Of a DNA stretch of 64,000 bases, positions 36,146 through 45,496 are shown in pieces. Below the pieces are notes generated by a model. The model was given only the letters and a program-made list of their open reading frames with translations. It did not search any database and was not told where the DNA came from. Position 1 is the first letter of the stretch; each line of letters opens with the position of its first letter. The position numbers and the translations under genes are program-made. This DNA comes from Caulobacter sp. (GTDB lineage: Bacteria; Pseudomonadota; Alphaproteobacteria; Caulobacterales; Caulobacteraceae), in assembly GCA_030678995.1 (NCBI GenBank), contig JAUXTQ010000024.1, positions 1 to 64,000 on the forward strand. Reading direction: 5' to 3'.

Positions 36146-37024
36146 TCAGGCGGCTTTGCGGTGGGTCGACAGGGTGGAGAAGTAGAGGTCCTCCAGACCG
36201 CCCTCCACCGGCGTGAAGCCGTCGCCCGGGTCGCTGTCGGCCAGCACGTGGATCAGGGTCCGGCCGGCGAACAGGCGGGTGGAAATGACCTGGTGGCGCT
36301 CGCGATGGGCGGGCAGGTCGGCCTTCTCGATGGTCTTCTTCCAGATGCGGCCCTTGAGGGCGGCGACCAGGGCGGTCGGGGCGCCCTGGCTGACGATCCG
36401 GCCGTCGCAGATGATCGCCATGGCCGGGCAGAGGTCGGACACGTCCTCGACGATGTGGGTCGAGAGGATCACCACCACGTTCTCGCCGATCTCGGCCAGC
36501 AGGTTGAGGAAGCGGTTGCGCTCCTCGGGGTCGAGGCCCGCGGTGGGCTCGTCGACAATGATCAGGGAGGGGTCGCCGATCAGGGCCTGGGCGATGCCAA
36601 ACCGCTGCCGCATGCCGCCGGAGAACCCGGCCAACGCCTTCTTGCGCACGGCCCAGAGATTGGTTTGCTGGAGCAGGGCCTCGACGGTTTCCTTGCGGTC
36701 CCCGCCGTCGGAGATGCCCTTGAGCACCGCCATGTGGTCGAGCATGTCCCAGGCCGAGACGCGGGGGTAGACGCCGAAATCCTGGGGCAGGTAGCCGAGC
36801 GTGCGGCGCAGCTGTTCGGGGCTTTTCAGCACGTCGATGGCGCCAAAGCGCACATGGCCCGACGTCGGCGCCTGCAGGGTGGCGATGGTCCGCATCAGGG
36901 TGGACTTGCCGGCCCCGTTGGGACCGAGCAGGCCGTACATCCCCTTGTCGACGGTCAGGTTGACCTCATCCAGCGCCACCGTTCCATTCGGATAGACGTG
37001 CGTCAGATTCTCGATAATCAGCAT
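36146..37024 (-). CDS. ABC transporter ATP-binding protein
   Basis: LLGPNGAGKSTLMRTIATL (Walker A), FSGGMRQRFGIAQAL (signature), LIIVDEPTAGLDP (Walker B). Confidence 0.95.
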   Translation of the reverse strand: MLIIENLTHVYPNGTVALDEVNLTVDKGMYGLLGPNGAGKSTLMRTIATLQAPTSGHVRFGAIDVLKSPEQLRRTLGYLPQDFGVYPRVSAWDMLDHMAVLKGISDGGDRKETVEALLQQTNLWAVRKKALAGFSGGMRQRFGIAQALIGDPSLIIVDEPTAGLDPEERNRFLNLLAEIGENVVVILSTHIVEDVSDLCPAMAIICDGRIVSQGAPTALVAALKGRIWKKTIEKADLPAHRERHQVISTRLFAGRTLIHVLADSDPGDGFTPVEGGLEDLYFSTLSTHRKAA

Positions 37025-37168
37025 CTTTGGATCCACCCCCCGGTGAAGAACGACCAATTCAGCACGCCCCGCCTGATGTCATGGCCGGGCGTGGCGAGGG
37101 GGGCAAGTGAAAGAACCGTAAGGCGTTGTGGTCTCGCCATTGTCGCGTCGCTTGGGTAGGAACCTGCC

Positions 37169-37942
37169 ATGACCCGCAGAATCGCCTTTGAAGCCATCGA
37201 GAATTTCCGGGATTTCGGCGACTACGCCGCCGGCTCCCGCCGCCTCAAGCGCGGCCTCCTCTACCGATCGGCCAACCAGGCGGAGGCGACCCAGGCGGAC
37301 CTGGAGGCCATGAAGGCCCTGGGTCTTTCGGTCATCGTCGACCTGCGGCGCCCCAACGAACGAGAGCGCAGCCCCAGCCGCCGCTGGGAGGGCTTCGCCG
37401 CCACGGTGATCGAGAACGACATGGGCCAGGAGGAAGAGGATCCCTGGCACACCTTCATCAAGGGCTCGGATCTCAGTTCGGAAGCCTTCATCGGCTACAT
37501 GGTCGACTATTACCGCGACGCGCCCTTCGTGGACCGCCACGTCGACCTCTACAGCCGCTACTTCCACGCCCTGTCCGAGACCGAGGGGCCGGTGCTGATC
37601 CACTGCGCCGCCGGCAAGGACCGCACCGGCATCCTCGCCGCCCTGACCCATCACCTGGCCGGGGTCAGCGAGGCGGACATCATCGCCGACTTCCTGCTGA
37701 CCAACGACCTGCACCGCTTCGAACGCCGCGCGCCGCAGTTCGCCGCCCACATCGAGGAGATGACCGGCAGGCTGCCCAGCCGCGAGGCCATGATCACCGC
37801 CATGGGCGTGGAGGCCCACTATCTGGAGACGGCCTTCGCCGCCATCCACGACCGCCACCGGACCCTGGACGCCTATCTCGAAGAGGTCCTCGGCGTCGAC
37901 GCCGCCCGTCGCGAGGCCATCACCCACCGCATTCTGGACTGA
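37169..37942 (+). CDS. tyrosine-protein phosphatase (Y_phosphatase3 family)
   Basis: MTRRIAFEAIENFRDFGDYA...LLYRSANQAEAT...VLIHCAAGKDRTGILAAL (CX5R). Confidence 0.92.
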   Translation: MTRRIAFEAIENFRDFGDYAAGSRRLKRGLLYRSANQAEATQADLEAMKALGLSVIVDLRRPNERERSPSRRWEGFAATVIENDMGQEEEDPWHTFIKGSDLSSEAFIGYMVDYYRDAPFVDRHVDLYSRYFHALSETEGPVLIHCAAGKDRTGILAALTHHLAGVSEADIIADFLLTNDLHRFERRAPQFAAHIEEMTGRLPSREAMITAMGVEAHYLETAFAAIHDRHRTLDAYLEEVLGVDAARREAITHRILD

Positions 37943-38058
37943 CGGCGGAATCGCCGGCGGGGCGACGATGCGCCCCGTGACAAACGAGCGTTTGACGTCC
38001 ACCGTGAGGGGAGGGGCCGCGGCAAGCCGGCCTGCCTTTGGGGAAGGACGACCGCCGC

Positions 38059-39609
38059 ATGAACGACTCCGCGCCTGTCACCGCCGAACACGACCTGACG
38101 GTCATGGGCGAAGTGTTGCCCGACGGCGTGGAGCCCGCGGGCGGCCCGGCGGCGGCGCCCCCCGCGGCTGGGCGGCTACCTCTCGGCGGCTGGAGCTGGT
38201 CGATCTTCCAGGGCGGGCGGGATCCCTATGTGATCCTGATCACCATCTACATCTTCGCCCCCTATTTCACGACCGCGGTGGTCGGCGACCCGGTCAAGGG
38301 CCAGGCGATGATCGCCACGGTCAGCACGCTCAACAGCATCCTGATCGCCTTCACCGCCCCGATCCTCGGCGCGGCCATTGACCGCTATGGCGCGCGCAAG
38401 CCGCTGATGCTGGCGATCGTCGCCTGCATGGCCCCGCTGATCTTCGCCCTGTGGTTTTCCAAGCCCGGCGGCGCGGGCCTGCCGGTGATCGGCGGCCTGT
38501 GGCTGTTCGGGATCATCGGGGTGCTGTTCGCCTACTGCGAGGTGATCCACAACGCCATGCTGATCAACGCGGCCGGGCCGCGCCACGCGCCGCAGGCTTC
38601 GGGCCTGGCGCTGTCGGCGGGTAACTTCTTTTCGGTCATCACCCTGACCTTCTGCCTGCTGGCCTTCGCCCTGCCGGGCAACCCGGCCGTCGCCGGCTGG
38701 CCGCTGGTGCCCGACCATCCGCTGTTCGGGCTGGACCCGAGCCAGGCCGAGACCTCGCGCATCGTGGCCCCTATCGCCGCGGTCCTGCTGGTGTTGTTCT
38801 CGATCCCGCTGTTCCTGTTCACCCCTGACGCCGCCAAGACCGGGACCAGCTTCATCGATGCCTGCAAGCAGGCCGCGACGCACATGGGGACGGTGGCCCT
38901 GTCGCTGATCAAGGCCGCGACCAAGGGCCCGGGTGAACGCCGCGCGGCGCTAGGCGAAATCATCACCGAGCGGGACGCGGTGATCTATCTGGGCGCCCGG
39001 ATGCTGTTCAACGACGGCATGACCGCCCTGCTGATCTTTTCCGGCATCTACACCGCCGGGGTGATGCGGTGGGAAATTCTGGAGATGCTGGCCTACGGCA
39101 TCCTGCTGAGCATCTTCGCCGTGGCCGGCGGGCTGTGCGGCGCGCTGTTCGACAACCTGTTCGGGCCGCGCAACGCGGTGCGGATCGAGATCGCCGGCTC
39201 GCTGATCTGCCTCGTCGCCTGGCTGGGCATGCGGCACGACCGGATCCTCTATCTCTGGCCCTACGACGACACCGCCCACGCGCCGCTCTGGGACGGACCT
39301 ATGTTCAGGACCCTGCCCGAGTGGATCTACCTCGGCATCGGCTTCGGCGTGGCCATCTTCGTCACCGCCCAGTACGCGTCCAGCCGCACCCTGCTGACCC
39401 GGCTGGTGCCGGCCGAGAAGCTGCCGGCCTTCTTCGGCATGTACGCCCTGTCCGGCAGCCTGACAGTGTGGATCGGCTCCCTGCTGGTGGGCGTGTTCAC
39501 CGCCCTGACCCAGAGCCAGACGGGCGGCTTCATCCCCATCGCCGGCCTGCTGGCGCTGGGTCTGGCGGGCATGATGTTCGTCAAGGGCGGCGGCAAACAG
39601 AGCGTCTGA
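38059..39609 (+). CDS. MFS transporter (UMF1-like)
   Basis: ~12 TM segments; DPYVILITIYIFAPYFTTAVVGDPVKGQ... typical UMF1 family. Confidence 0.85.
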   Translation: MNDSAPVTAEHDLTVMGEVLPDGVEPAGGPAAAPPAAGRLPLGGWSWSIFQGGRDPYVILITIYIFAPYFTTAVVGDPVKGQAMIATVSTLNSILIAFTAPILGAAIDRYGARKPLMLAIVACMAPLIFALWFSKPGGAGLPVIGGLWLFGIIGVLFAYCEVIHNAMLINAAGPRHAPQASGLALSAGNFFSVITLTFCLLAFALPGNPAVAGWPLVPDHPLFGLDPSQAETSRIVAPIAAVLLVLFSIPLFLFTPDAAKTGTSFIDACKQAATHMGTVALSLIKAATKGPGERRAALGEIITERDAVIYLGARMLFNDGMTALLIFSGIYTAGVMRWEILEMLAYGILLSIFAVAGGLCGALFDNLFGPRNAVRIEIAGSLICLVAWLGMRHDRILYLWPYDDTAHAPLWDGPMFRTLPEWIYLGIGFGVAIFVTAQYASSRTLLTRLVPAEKLPAFFGMYALSGSLTVWIGSLLVGVFTALTQSQTGGFIPIAGLLALGLAGMMFVKGGGKQSV

Positions 39610-39646
39610 CCTTCCCGCGGACCCGGCCAGGGTCTATCTGCCGCCC

Positions 39647-40981
39647 ATGCGCGCGGCGACGATCCTGGACCGGCCCTGGAGGGCCCCGGAAGCGGTGCTG
39701 TCGGCTTTCGCCGACGACCCGTGGGCCTGCGCCTTCCTGTCGGGCGGCACCGGGGAGCGGGCGCGCTGGTCCTATGTGCTGCGCAATCCCGACGAGACCC
39801 TGACCGTCCGTCCGGACGCCGTCGGCGATCCCTTCGCGGCGATGAAGGCGATGCTGGGCGAGACCCGGCCGAGCCATCCCGACGGACCGCCGTTCCAGGG
39901 CGGGCTGGCGGGCCTGGCCGCCTATGAGCTCGGCGACCGGATCGAGCCGCTGGACCTGGCCCGCCATCCGGACTGGCCCGACCTGTCGGTGGGCCGCTAT
40001 CCGAACCTGCTGGCCTTCGACCACCGGGAGCACCGGGTTCTGGCCATCGGCGCCGACCATGACGGGGCAGAAGAGGCGGCCGGCTGGCTGAGCGCCCCCG
40101 AGCGGCCGGCGAACCGCGCGCCGCTGGCGGCCCTGGCCGACCCGCCCACGGCGGCCGAGCTCTATGAAGCCGCTGTCGCCGACGTCATCGCCCGCATCCA
40201 TGACGGCGAGTATTTCCAGGCCAACATCGCCCGGCTGTGGACCGGACGCCTGGCGGAGGGCGCGACGCCCTTCGACCTGCTGGCGCGGCTGGCGGGCCAG
40301 AGCGCGGCGCCGTTCGCGGGCTACCTGCGCCTGCCCGGGCGGGCGGTGGTCTCCAACTCGCCGGAGCGCTTCGTCAGCGTCGGGGCGGGCCGCGCGCTGA
40401 CCGTCGAGACCCGGCCGATCAAGGGCACCCGGCCGCGCGGTCACACCCCGACCGAGGACGCGCGCCTGGCGGCCGAGTTGCTGGCCAGCGACAAGGATCG
40501 GGCGGAGAACCTGATGATCGTCGACCTGATGCGCAACGATCTGTCGCGGGTCTGCACGCCGGGGGCGGTGACCACGCCGGAGCTGTTCCGGGTCGAGAGC
40601 TTCGCCAATGTCCATCACCTGGTCTCCACCGTGTGCGGCCAGCTGGCGCCGGGCCTGACCGCCATCGATCTGCTGGAGGCGGCCTTCCCGCCCGGCTCGG
40701 TGACGGGCGCGCCCAAGGTCCAGGCGATGAAGTCGATCGCCCGGCTGGAGCCGCCGCGCGGACCCTATTGCGGGGCGCTGCTGTGGGCCGGGTTCGACGG
40801 CGCCTTCGATTCCAGCGTCCTGATCCGCACCGTCGGGCTGGTGGAAGGCGGCGGCGGCTGGCGCTACGAAGCCCGCGCCGGGGCCGGCATCGTCGCCGAC
40901 AGCGATCCCCGGGCCGAGCGCCTGGAAACCGAAGCCAAGATCGCGGCCCTGCTGCGCGCCCTCACGGAACCCCTCGCATGA
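39647..40981 (+). CDS. pabB: aminodeoxychorismate synthase component I
   Basis: ANIARLWTGRL...SNSPERFVSV...ETRPIKGTRPRG...DLMRNDLSRVC...FPPGSVTGAPKVQAM. Confidence 0.92.
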   Translation: MRAATILDRPWRAPEAVLSAFADDPWACAFLSGGTGERARWSYVLRNPDETLTVRPDAVGDPFAAMKAMLGETRPSHPDGPPFQGGLAGLAAYELGDRIEPLDLARHPDWPDLSVGRYPNLLAFDHREHRVLAIGADHDGAEEAAGWLSAPERPANRAPLAALADPPTAAELYEAAVADVIARIHDGEYFQANIARLWTGRLAEGATPFDLLARLAGQSAAPFAGYLRLPGRAVVSNSPERFVSVGAGRALTVETRPIKGTRPRGHTPTEDARLAAELLASDKDRAENLMIVDLMRNDLSRVCTPGAVTTPELFRVESFANVHHLVSTVCGQLAPGLTAIDLLEAAFPPGSVTGAPKVQAMKSIARLEPPRGPYCGALLWAGFDGAFDSSVLIRTVGLVEGGGGWRYEARAGAGIVADSDPRAERLETEAKIAALLRALTEPLA

Positions 40982-41724
40982 TCCCTTTCGATGATCGCGG
41001 CCTGCTGCTGGGCGACGGCCTGTTCGAGACCATCCTGGTCAAGGACGGCGAGGCGGTGCTGTTCGACGATCACGTCGCCCGGCTGCAGGCCGGCTGCGTG
41101 GCACTGGGACTGCCGGCGCCCCACGGCGAGGACGTGCGCGCGCTCTGCCAGGACCTGGACGCCGACATGGCCAGCGGCCGCTGGGCCCTGCGCCTGACCC
41201 TGACGGCGGGGTCCGGGGGACGTGGCCTTGATCGGACGGCGGCGCCCGAGCCGCACATGTTCGCCACCGCCGCGCCCTCGCCAAAGCCGGAGGGCGCGGT
41301 CGCCCTGCTGACCAGCGACGTGCGCCGCAACGAAGGCTCGCCGACCTCGCGGCTGAAGAGCCTCGCCTATCTCGACAACATCCTGGCGCGGAAGATCGCC
41401 TCGCCGGCCGAAGCCCTGATGCTCAACAATCGCGGAGAGATCGCCTGCGCCGCGGCGGCCAACATCTTCTGGGTGCGGGGCGGGCGACTGTTCACCCCCG
41501 GCCTCGACTGCGGCGTGCTGGACGGCGTCATGCGCCGGCAGGTGATGAGCCTGGCGGAGGTTGAGGAGGTGAGGGCGCCGCGGGCGATGCTGGAAATGGC
41601 CGAAGCCGTGTTCCTGACCAGCAGCCTGATCGGCGTCCGCAAGGTGGTCAGCCTCGACGGCGTCAACCTGCGCGGCCACCCGTTGGTGGAAGAGATCGCG
41701 CGCAGTCTCGCGGCGGTCAGTTAG
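40978..41724 (+). CDS. pabC: aminodeoxychorismate lyase / class IV aminotransferase
   Basis: MIPFDDRGLLLGDGLFETILVKDGEAVLFDDHVARLQAG...; ATGA overlap with pabB. Confidence 0.88.
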   Translation: MIPFDDRGLLLGDGLFETILVKDGEAVLFDDHVARLQAGCVALGLPAPHGEDVRALCQDLDADMASGRWALRLTLTAGSGGRGLDRTAAPEPHMFATAAPSPKPEGAVALLTSDVRRNEGSPTSRLKSLAYLDNILARKIASPAEALMLNNRGEIACAAAANIFWVRGGRLFTPGLDCGVLDGVMRRQVMSLAEVEEVRAPRAMLEMAEAVFLTSSLIGVRKVVSLDGVNLRGHPLVEEIARSLAAVS

Positions 41725-42250
41725 CCTTGACGACCTTGTCCGACTTGCGGGGTCGCAGATAGAATTTGCGGGTGAAGGTGACCGCGTTGGGGACCATGAA
41801 ATCCACCGGCGAGTCGTAGCTGTAGCTGATCTCCGACATCACCACGCTCTGGCCGGCCGAAACGACGCCGGTGGGAACCCCGGCGACCGTGGCGCCGGCG
41901 GTCAGGGCGGTCATGCCAGACGCGCTGCTCCAGTCGACCTTCGGGACGCCGGCGGCGTCCCCCGTGACGCTGGTGACGCGCATCTTCAGCGAGGTGGTTT
42001 CGTAGGGCTGCATGATCGTCATGGCGATGGCGAAGATGTCGGTCAGGTCCGAGTCGCTGACGCTGGATGACTGGGCCACCAGGTCGCCGACCGCCGAGGC
42101 GGCGTGACCGGCCCGACGTTCGGCCAGCAGGGCCTGGGTGATCTCGGCCATGCCGAAATAGAAGGCGATCATCACCGGGGCGATGAGGGCGAACTCGACG
42201 GCGGAAACGCCGCGCCGGTCCCGGCCGAGGCTTTTCAGGAAGCGGATCAT
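41717..42250 (-). CDS. TadE/TadG-like minor pilin
   Basis: MIRFLKSLGRDRRGVSAVEFALIAPVMIAFYFGMAEI; G-x-AVEFAL pseudopilin motif. Confidence 0.88.
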   Translation of the reverse strand: MIRFLKSLGRDRRGVSAVEFALIAPVMIAFYFGMAEITQALLAERRAGHAASAVGDLVAQSSSVSDSDLTDIFAIAMTIMQPYETTSLKMRVTSVTGDAAGVPKVDWSSASGMTALTAGATVAGVPTGVVSAGQSVVMSEISYSYDSPVDFMVPNAVTFTRKFYLRPRKSDKVVKAN

Positions 42251-42792
42251 GATCCGTAGGGCTCGTTGCGGAAGGTGGCCGTGGCGGCGATCAGACGCTT
42301 GCCGTTCGAGAGGCTCTCGAGCCCCTGGTTGAGCATCGGCGTGATCAGCGTCCACTCGTAGTAGACCCTGACCAGGACGATCGATTCCGACGTGCCCGGC
42401 GCGAAGGTGGTCTTGGCCTCGTCGAATGCGCCGTCGGTGGTCGGATCAGTGATCGCCACGTCGGCGAACTTGGGGAAGGTCCGCACGTCGACATGCACAT
42501 TCGCGCTGCAGCTCGGCCCCAGATAGGCCATCTCGGCGCAGACGGCGGACTTGAAGGTCTCGGCGGTGCCGCCGGCGGTCTGCAGCTCGCCGGTGCGGAT
42601 CTTGCGCGAGGCGGTGTCGACGGCGTTGTCCAGGGTGGTCGAGACCATGAACACCAGGCCCAGTTCCAGGACCCCGAACATCAGCGCCAGGAAGGGCGTC
42701 GCGACCAGCGCGAACTCGACCGCCGCGGCGCCTTTGCGGGCCTCGGCGAACCGCCTGAGCAGCGATGTCTTCCTGCGGGCCATTCCGGCCAT
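42247..42792 (-). CDS. TadE-like minor pilin
   Basis: RRFAEARKGAAAVEFALVATPFLALMFGVLELGLVFM; 4-nt overlap with downstream gene. Confidence 0.88.
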   Translation of the reverse strand: MAGMARRKTSLLRRFAEARKGAAAVEFALVATPFLALMFGVLELGLVFMVSTTLDNAVDTASRKIRTGELQTAGGTAETFKSAVCAEMAYLGPSCSANVHVDVRTFPKFADVAITDPTTDGAFDEAKTTFAPGTSESIVLVRVYYEWTLITPMLNQGLESLSNGKRLIAATATFRNEPYGS

Positions 42793-42850
42793 GGCTGGTC
42801 GCCTTCCCCTCGAACCGTGGGAGTTTAGGCGAGCGTCCCTAACCGCCAGT

Positions 42851-43330
42851 TTACTCCGGGGAATCTTCCTTGGCCGCCGCGGCGGCGCCCCGGGCGCGTT
42901 CTGGGTAGTCGGTGTAGGGGCCCGCCCACTGGCCATAGACGCCCTGGCCGGTGTCGCGTTCGCCCGGCATCGGCGTGCGCTCGCAGCGCGGCGAGCAGGC
43001 ATAGTTGTAGACGTCCGGCCCGCGATAGAACGACACCCGCCCGTCGTCCGACGCCGAGACGATGATCTGGCGGTCGAGGATGGTGCGGCCGCGGGCGTCC
43101 AGCACCACCAGGTTGGTCACGCCATAGGCCTTGCCCATGACCAGCAGGTTGCGGCCGTCGATGATGGTCACGTCCGCCACCGAGGGATTTCCGATCACCA
43201 CGTCCCGCGCCGGGGCCGAAAGGGTGACGCGGGTGGCCTGGTCGATCCGGACCGGCAGGCCCTGGGCCGCCGCCGAGCCGCTGATGGCGAGGGCCGAAAG
43301 GGCGGCGAGAAGACCGAAAAGACGGCGCAT
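42851..43330 (-). CDS. pilus assembly protein with CpaC/RcpA N-terminal-like domain (no secretin domain)
   Basis: MRRLFGLLAALSALAISGSAAAQGLPVRIDQATRVTLSAPARDVVIGNPSVADVTIIDGRNLLVMGKAYGVTNLVVLDARGRTIL. Confidence 0.85.
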   Translation of the reverse strand: MRRLFGLLAALSALAISGSAAAQGLPVRIDQATRVTLSAPARDVVIGNPSVADVTIIDGRNLLVMGKAYGVTNLVVLDARGRTILDRQIIVSASDDGRVSFYRGPDVYNYACSPRCERTPMPGERDTGQGVYGQWAGPYTDYPERARGAAAAAKEDSPE

Positions 43331-43457
43331 GGCGGTGTCGAACCTCGTCTGAAGACGACGAAGACTCGGCCGTAATGGTCAACAAAGACTGAAACCCTGC
43401 CTCGCGCGAGCGCACGTGACTCTTATAAAGGGACGGAGGGCTCCCGGGGCGTCGTGG

Positions 43458-43483
43458 TTAAGCGATCTTAATAGTAAACTTAA
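43458..43483 (+). promoter_or_regulatory. candidate CtrA-like sites upstream of pilA
   Basis: TTAA-N6-TTAA-N8-TTAA in a locally AT-rich intergenic region. Confidence 0.45.
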
Positions 43484-43626
43484 GTAAACCATAGAAAAAA
43501 GTCGGACGATCTTCTGTTGTTTACTGGCCATTAAACGCGTGGGCCTAGGGTGGCCTTGTTTTCGGGGGCGAGCAGGCCAAGCGGCTTGATCCCGCTACCG
43601 CCAGCTTGCTAATAGGAGATCAAGCA

Positions 43627-43794
43627 ATGACCAAGTTCATGACTCGCTTCGCCAAGGATGAATCCGGCGCCACGGCTATCGAATACGGCCTGATCGTCGC
43701 CCTCATCGCCGTGGTCATCATCACCGCCGTGACCACGCTCGGCACCAAGCTGAACGGCGCGTTCGGCAGCATCAACGCGGGCCTCCCGGGCTAA
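43627..43794 (+). CDS. pilA: Flp/PilA family type IVb pilin
   Basis: MTKFMTRFAKDESGATAIEYGLIVALIAVVIITAVTTLGTKLNGAFGSINAGLPG. Confidence 0.96.
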   Translation: MTKFMTRFAKDESGATAIEYGLIVALIAVVIITAVTTLGTKLNGAFGSINAGLPG

Positions 43795-43824
43795 CCCCAG
43801 GATCAACGCTCGTTGAAAACAGGG

Positions 43825-43851
43825 GGCCGCGGAGAAATCCGCGGCCTTTCT
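43825..43851 (+). terminator. Rho-independent terminator/attenuator between pilA and cpaA
   Basis: ggccgcgga-gaaa-tccgcggcc-tttct. Confidence 0.85.
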
Positions 43852-43941
43852 GCTGTCCGGTCGCCGGTTTTCCATGATCGTCAACGATCGGTTCATCGCG
43901 CCGCGCGATGGTCGCAACCGTTCGAGCCCGCCGGGTCTTCC

Positions 43942-44463
43942 ATGCCGCACCTGATCCAGACCGCCCTGCTGATCATCTTCCCCGCCCTGGTCATCGTCGC
44001 GGCGATGCGGGACGCGGTCAGCTTCACCATTCCCAACTGGATCTCGATCGCCCTCGCCGCCGCCTTTCTGCCGGCCGCCCTCGCGCTGGGCGCGGGTCCG
44101 GCGCAGATCGGCCTGGCCCTGCTCATCGGCCTGGGGACCCTGATCGCCGGCATGGGCATGTTCGCCGTCGGCTGGATCGGCGGCGGCGACGCCAAACTGT
44201 TCGCGGCGGCCGGCCTGTGGATGGGCCTGACCGCCCTGCTGCCCTATGTCCTGGTGACGGCCCTGGCCGGTGGCGGCCTGGCGGTCACCCTTCTGGTCCT
44301 GCGGTCTGGGTGGCTGCAGCCGCTGACGGTGCGCGCGCCCGGCTGGATGGGCCGACTGGCGACCCCCGGCGAGAACGTGCCCTACGGCATCGCCATCGCC
44401 GCCGGCGCGCTGGCTGCCTTTCCGGAAAGCTTGCTGGCGACCCTGTTCCGCGGCCTTTCCTAG
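43942..44463 (+). CDS. cpaA: prepilin peptidase CpaA
   Basis: MPHLIQTALLIIFPALVIVAAMRDAVSFTIPNWISIAL...GWIGGGDAKLFAAAGLWMG. Confidence 0.92.
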   Translation: MPHLIQTALLIIFPALVIVAAMRDAVSFTIPNWISIALAAAFLPAALALGAGPAQIGLALLIGLGTLIAGMGMFAVGWIGGGDAKLFAAAGLWMGLTALLPYVLVTALAGGGLAVTLLVLRSGWLQPLTVRAPGWMGRLATPGENVPYGIAIAAGALAAFPESLLATLFRGLS

Positions 44464-44470
44464 GCGCGGC

Positions 44471-44486
44471 TTAGGCAGGCGTTAAC
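44471..44486 (+). promoter_or_regulatory. candidate CtrA box upstream of cpaB
   Basis: TTAG-N7-TTAAC, one mismatch to TTAA-N7-TTAAC. Confidence 0.5.
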
Positions 44487-44608
44487 CATGCCGACCGAAT
44501 GGTGGGGTCGCCGCCAGAAGGGCCGGTGACGAATCGCCCGCTCGCCCGGGCCGCGAGCGGCCGGGCCAGACACGAGTTTCACCCCGCTCCGGGGACAGTC
44601 CGAGTATC

Positions 44609-45496
44609 ATGAGCGCCGTCCGCCTGTTCATCCTGGTGATCGCCGCAATCGCCGCCATTGCGCTGGCGTTTGTCGTGCGCGGCGCGTTTGCGCCCAAGAA
44701 GGTCGCGGAGGCGCCGGTGGCCGCGGCGCCCGCCGTCATGGCCGGACCGCGTCTCGCCAAGGTTCTCGTCGCCCGGCGCGACCTGCCTATCGGAACCCGT
44801 CTGACCGCCGCCGACATGAGCTGGCAGGACTGGCCGGCCGACAACATCAACGCCGCCTACATCACCGACGGCGCCGCGCCCCAGGCCCGGCCTACGGGCG
44901 CCGCGGCCATCGCGGCCAAGAAGGCCACTGAAACGGCGGGCGCCCTGTTCGGCGGCGCGGCCATGCAGTCGCTGGTCGGGGCGGTGGTCCGCGAACCCAT
45001 TCTCGGCGGCGAACCGATCGTCGTCCGCAAGATTGTCCGCGCGGGCGAAGGCAACTTCCTCTCGGTGGTGCTGACGCCGGGCATGCGCGCCATCGCCTTC
45101 CCGGTCACCGTCGATACCGCCGCCGGCGGCTTCATCATGCCGGGCGACAGGGTCGACGTTCTGCTCAGCCGCGACGGCGGCGGCGAGAAGGGCCTGATCA
45201 CCTCCACCGTGCTGCGCAATGTACGGGTCCTGGCCATCGACCAGGCCGCCGAGCCCGCCAAGGACGCCAGGACCATGGTCGGCGCCGTGGCCACCCTCGA
45301 GGTCGCTGCCGGAGACACTGAATCGGTGGCCGCCGCCCAGGCCGAAGCCAAGAAGGGCGGGGCGCTGATCCTGGCCCTGCGCGCCTATACCGACGCCGGC
45401 GCGGCGTCCGGTCGAAGCCAGGGTTCCACAGGACCGGGACGCGTCGTGCGCGTCTATCGCGCCGGCCAGGCCAGCGAAGTGACGGTGTCCCGATGA
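44609..45496 (+). CDS. cpaB: Flp pilus assembly protein CpaB
   Basis: VLVARRDLPIGTRLTAADMSWQDWP...FPVTVDTAAGGFIMPGDRVDVLLSR. Confidence 0.93.
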   Translation: MSAVRLFILVIAAIAAIALAFVVRGAFAPKKVAEAPVAAAPAVMAGPRLAKVLVARRDLPIGTRLTAADMSWQDWPADNINAAYITDGAAPQARPTGAAAIAAKKATETAGALFGGAAMQSLVGAVVREPILGGEPIVVRKIVRAGEGNFLSVVLTPGMRAIAFPVTVDTAAGGFIMPGDRVDVLLSRDGGGEKGLITSTVLRNVRVLAIDQAAEPAKDARTMVGAVATLEVAAGDTESVAAAQAEAKKGGALILALRAYTDAGAASGRSQGSTGPGRVVRVYRAGQASEVTVSR

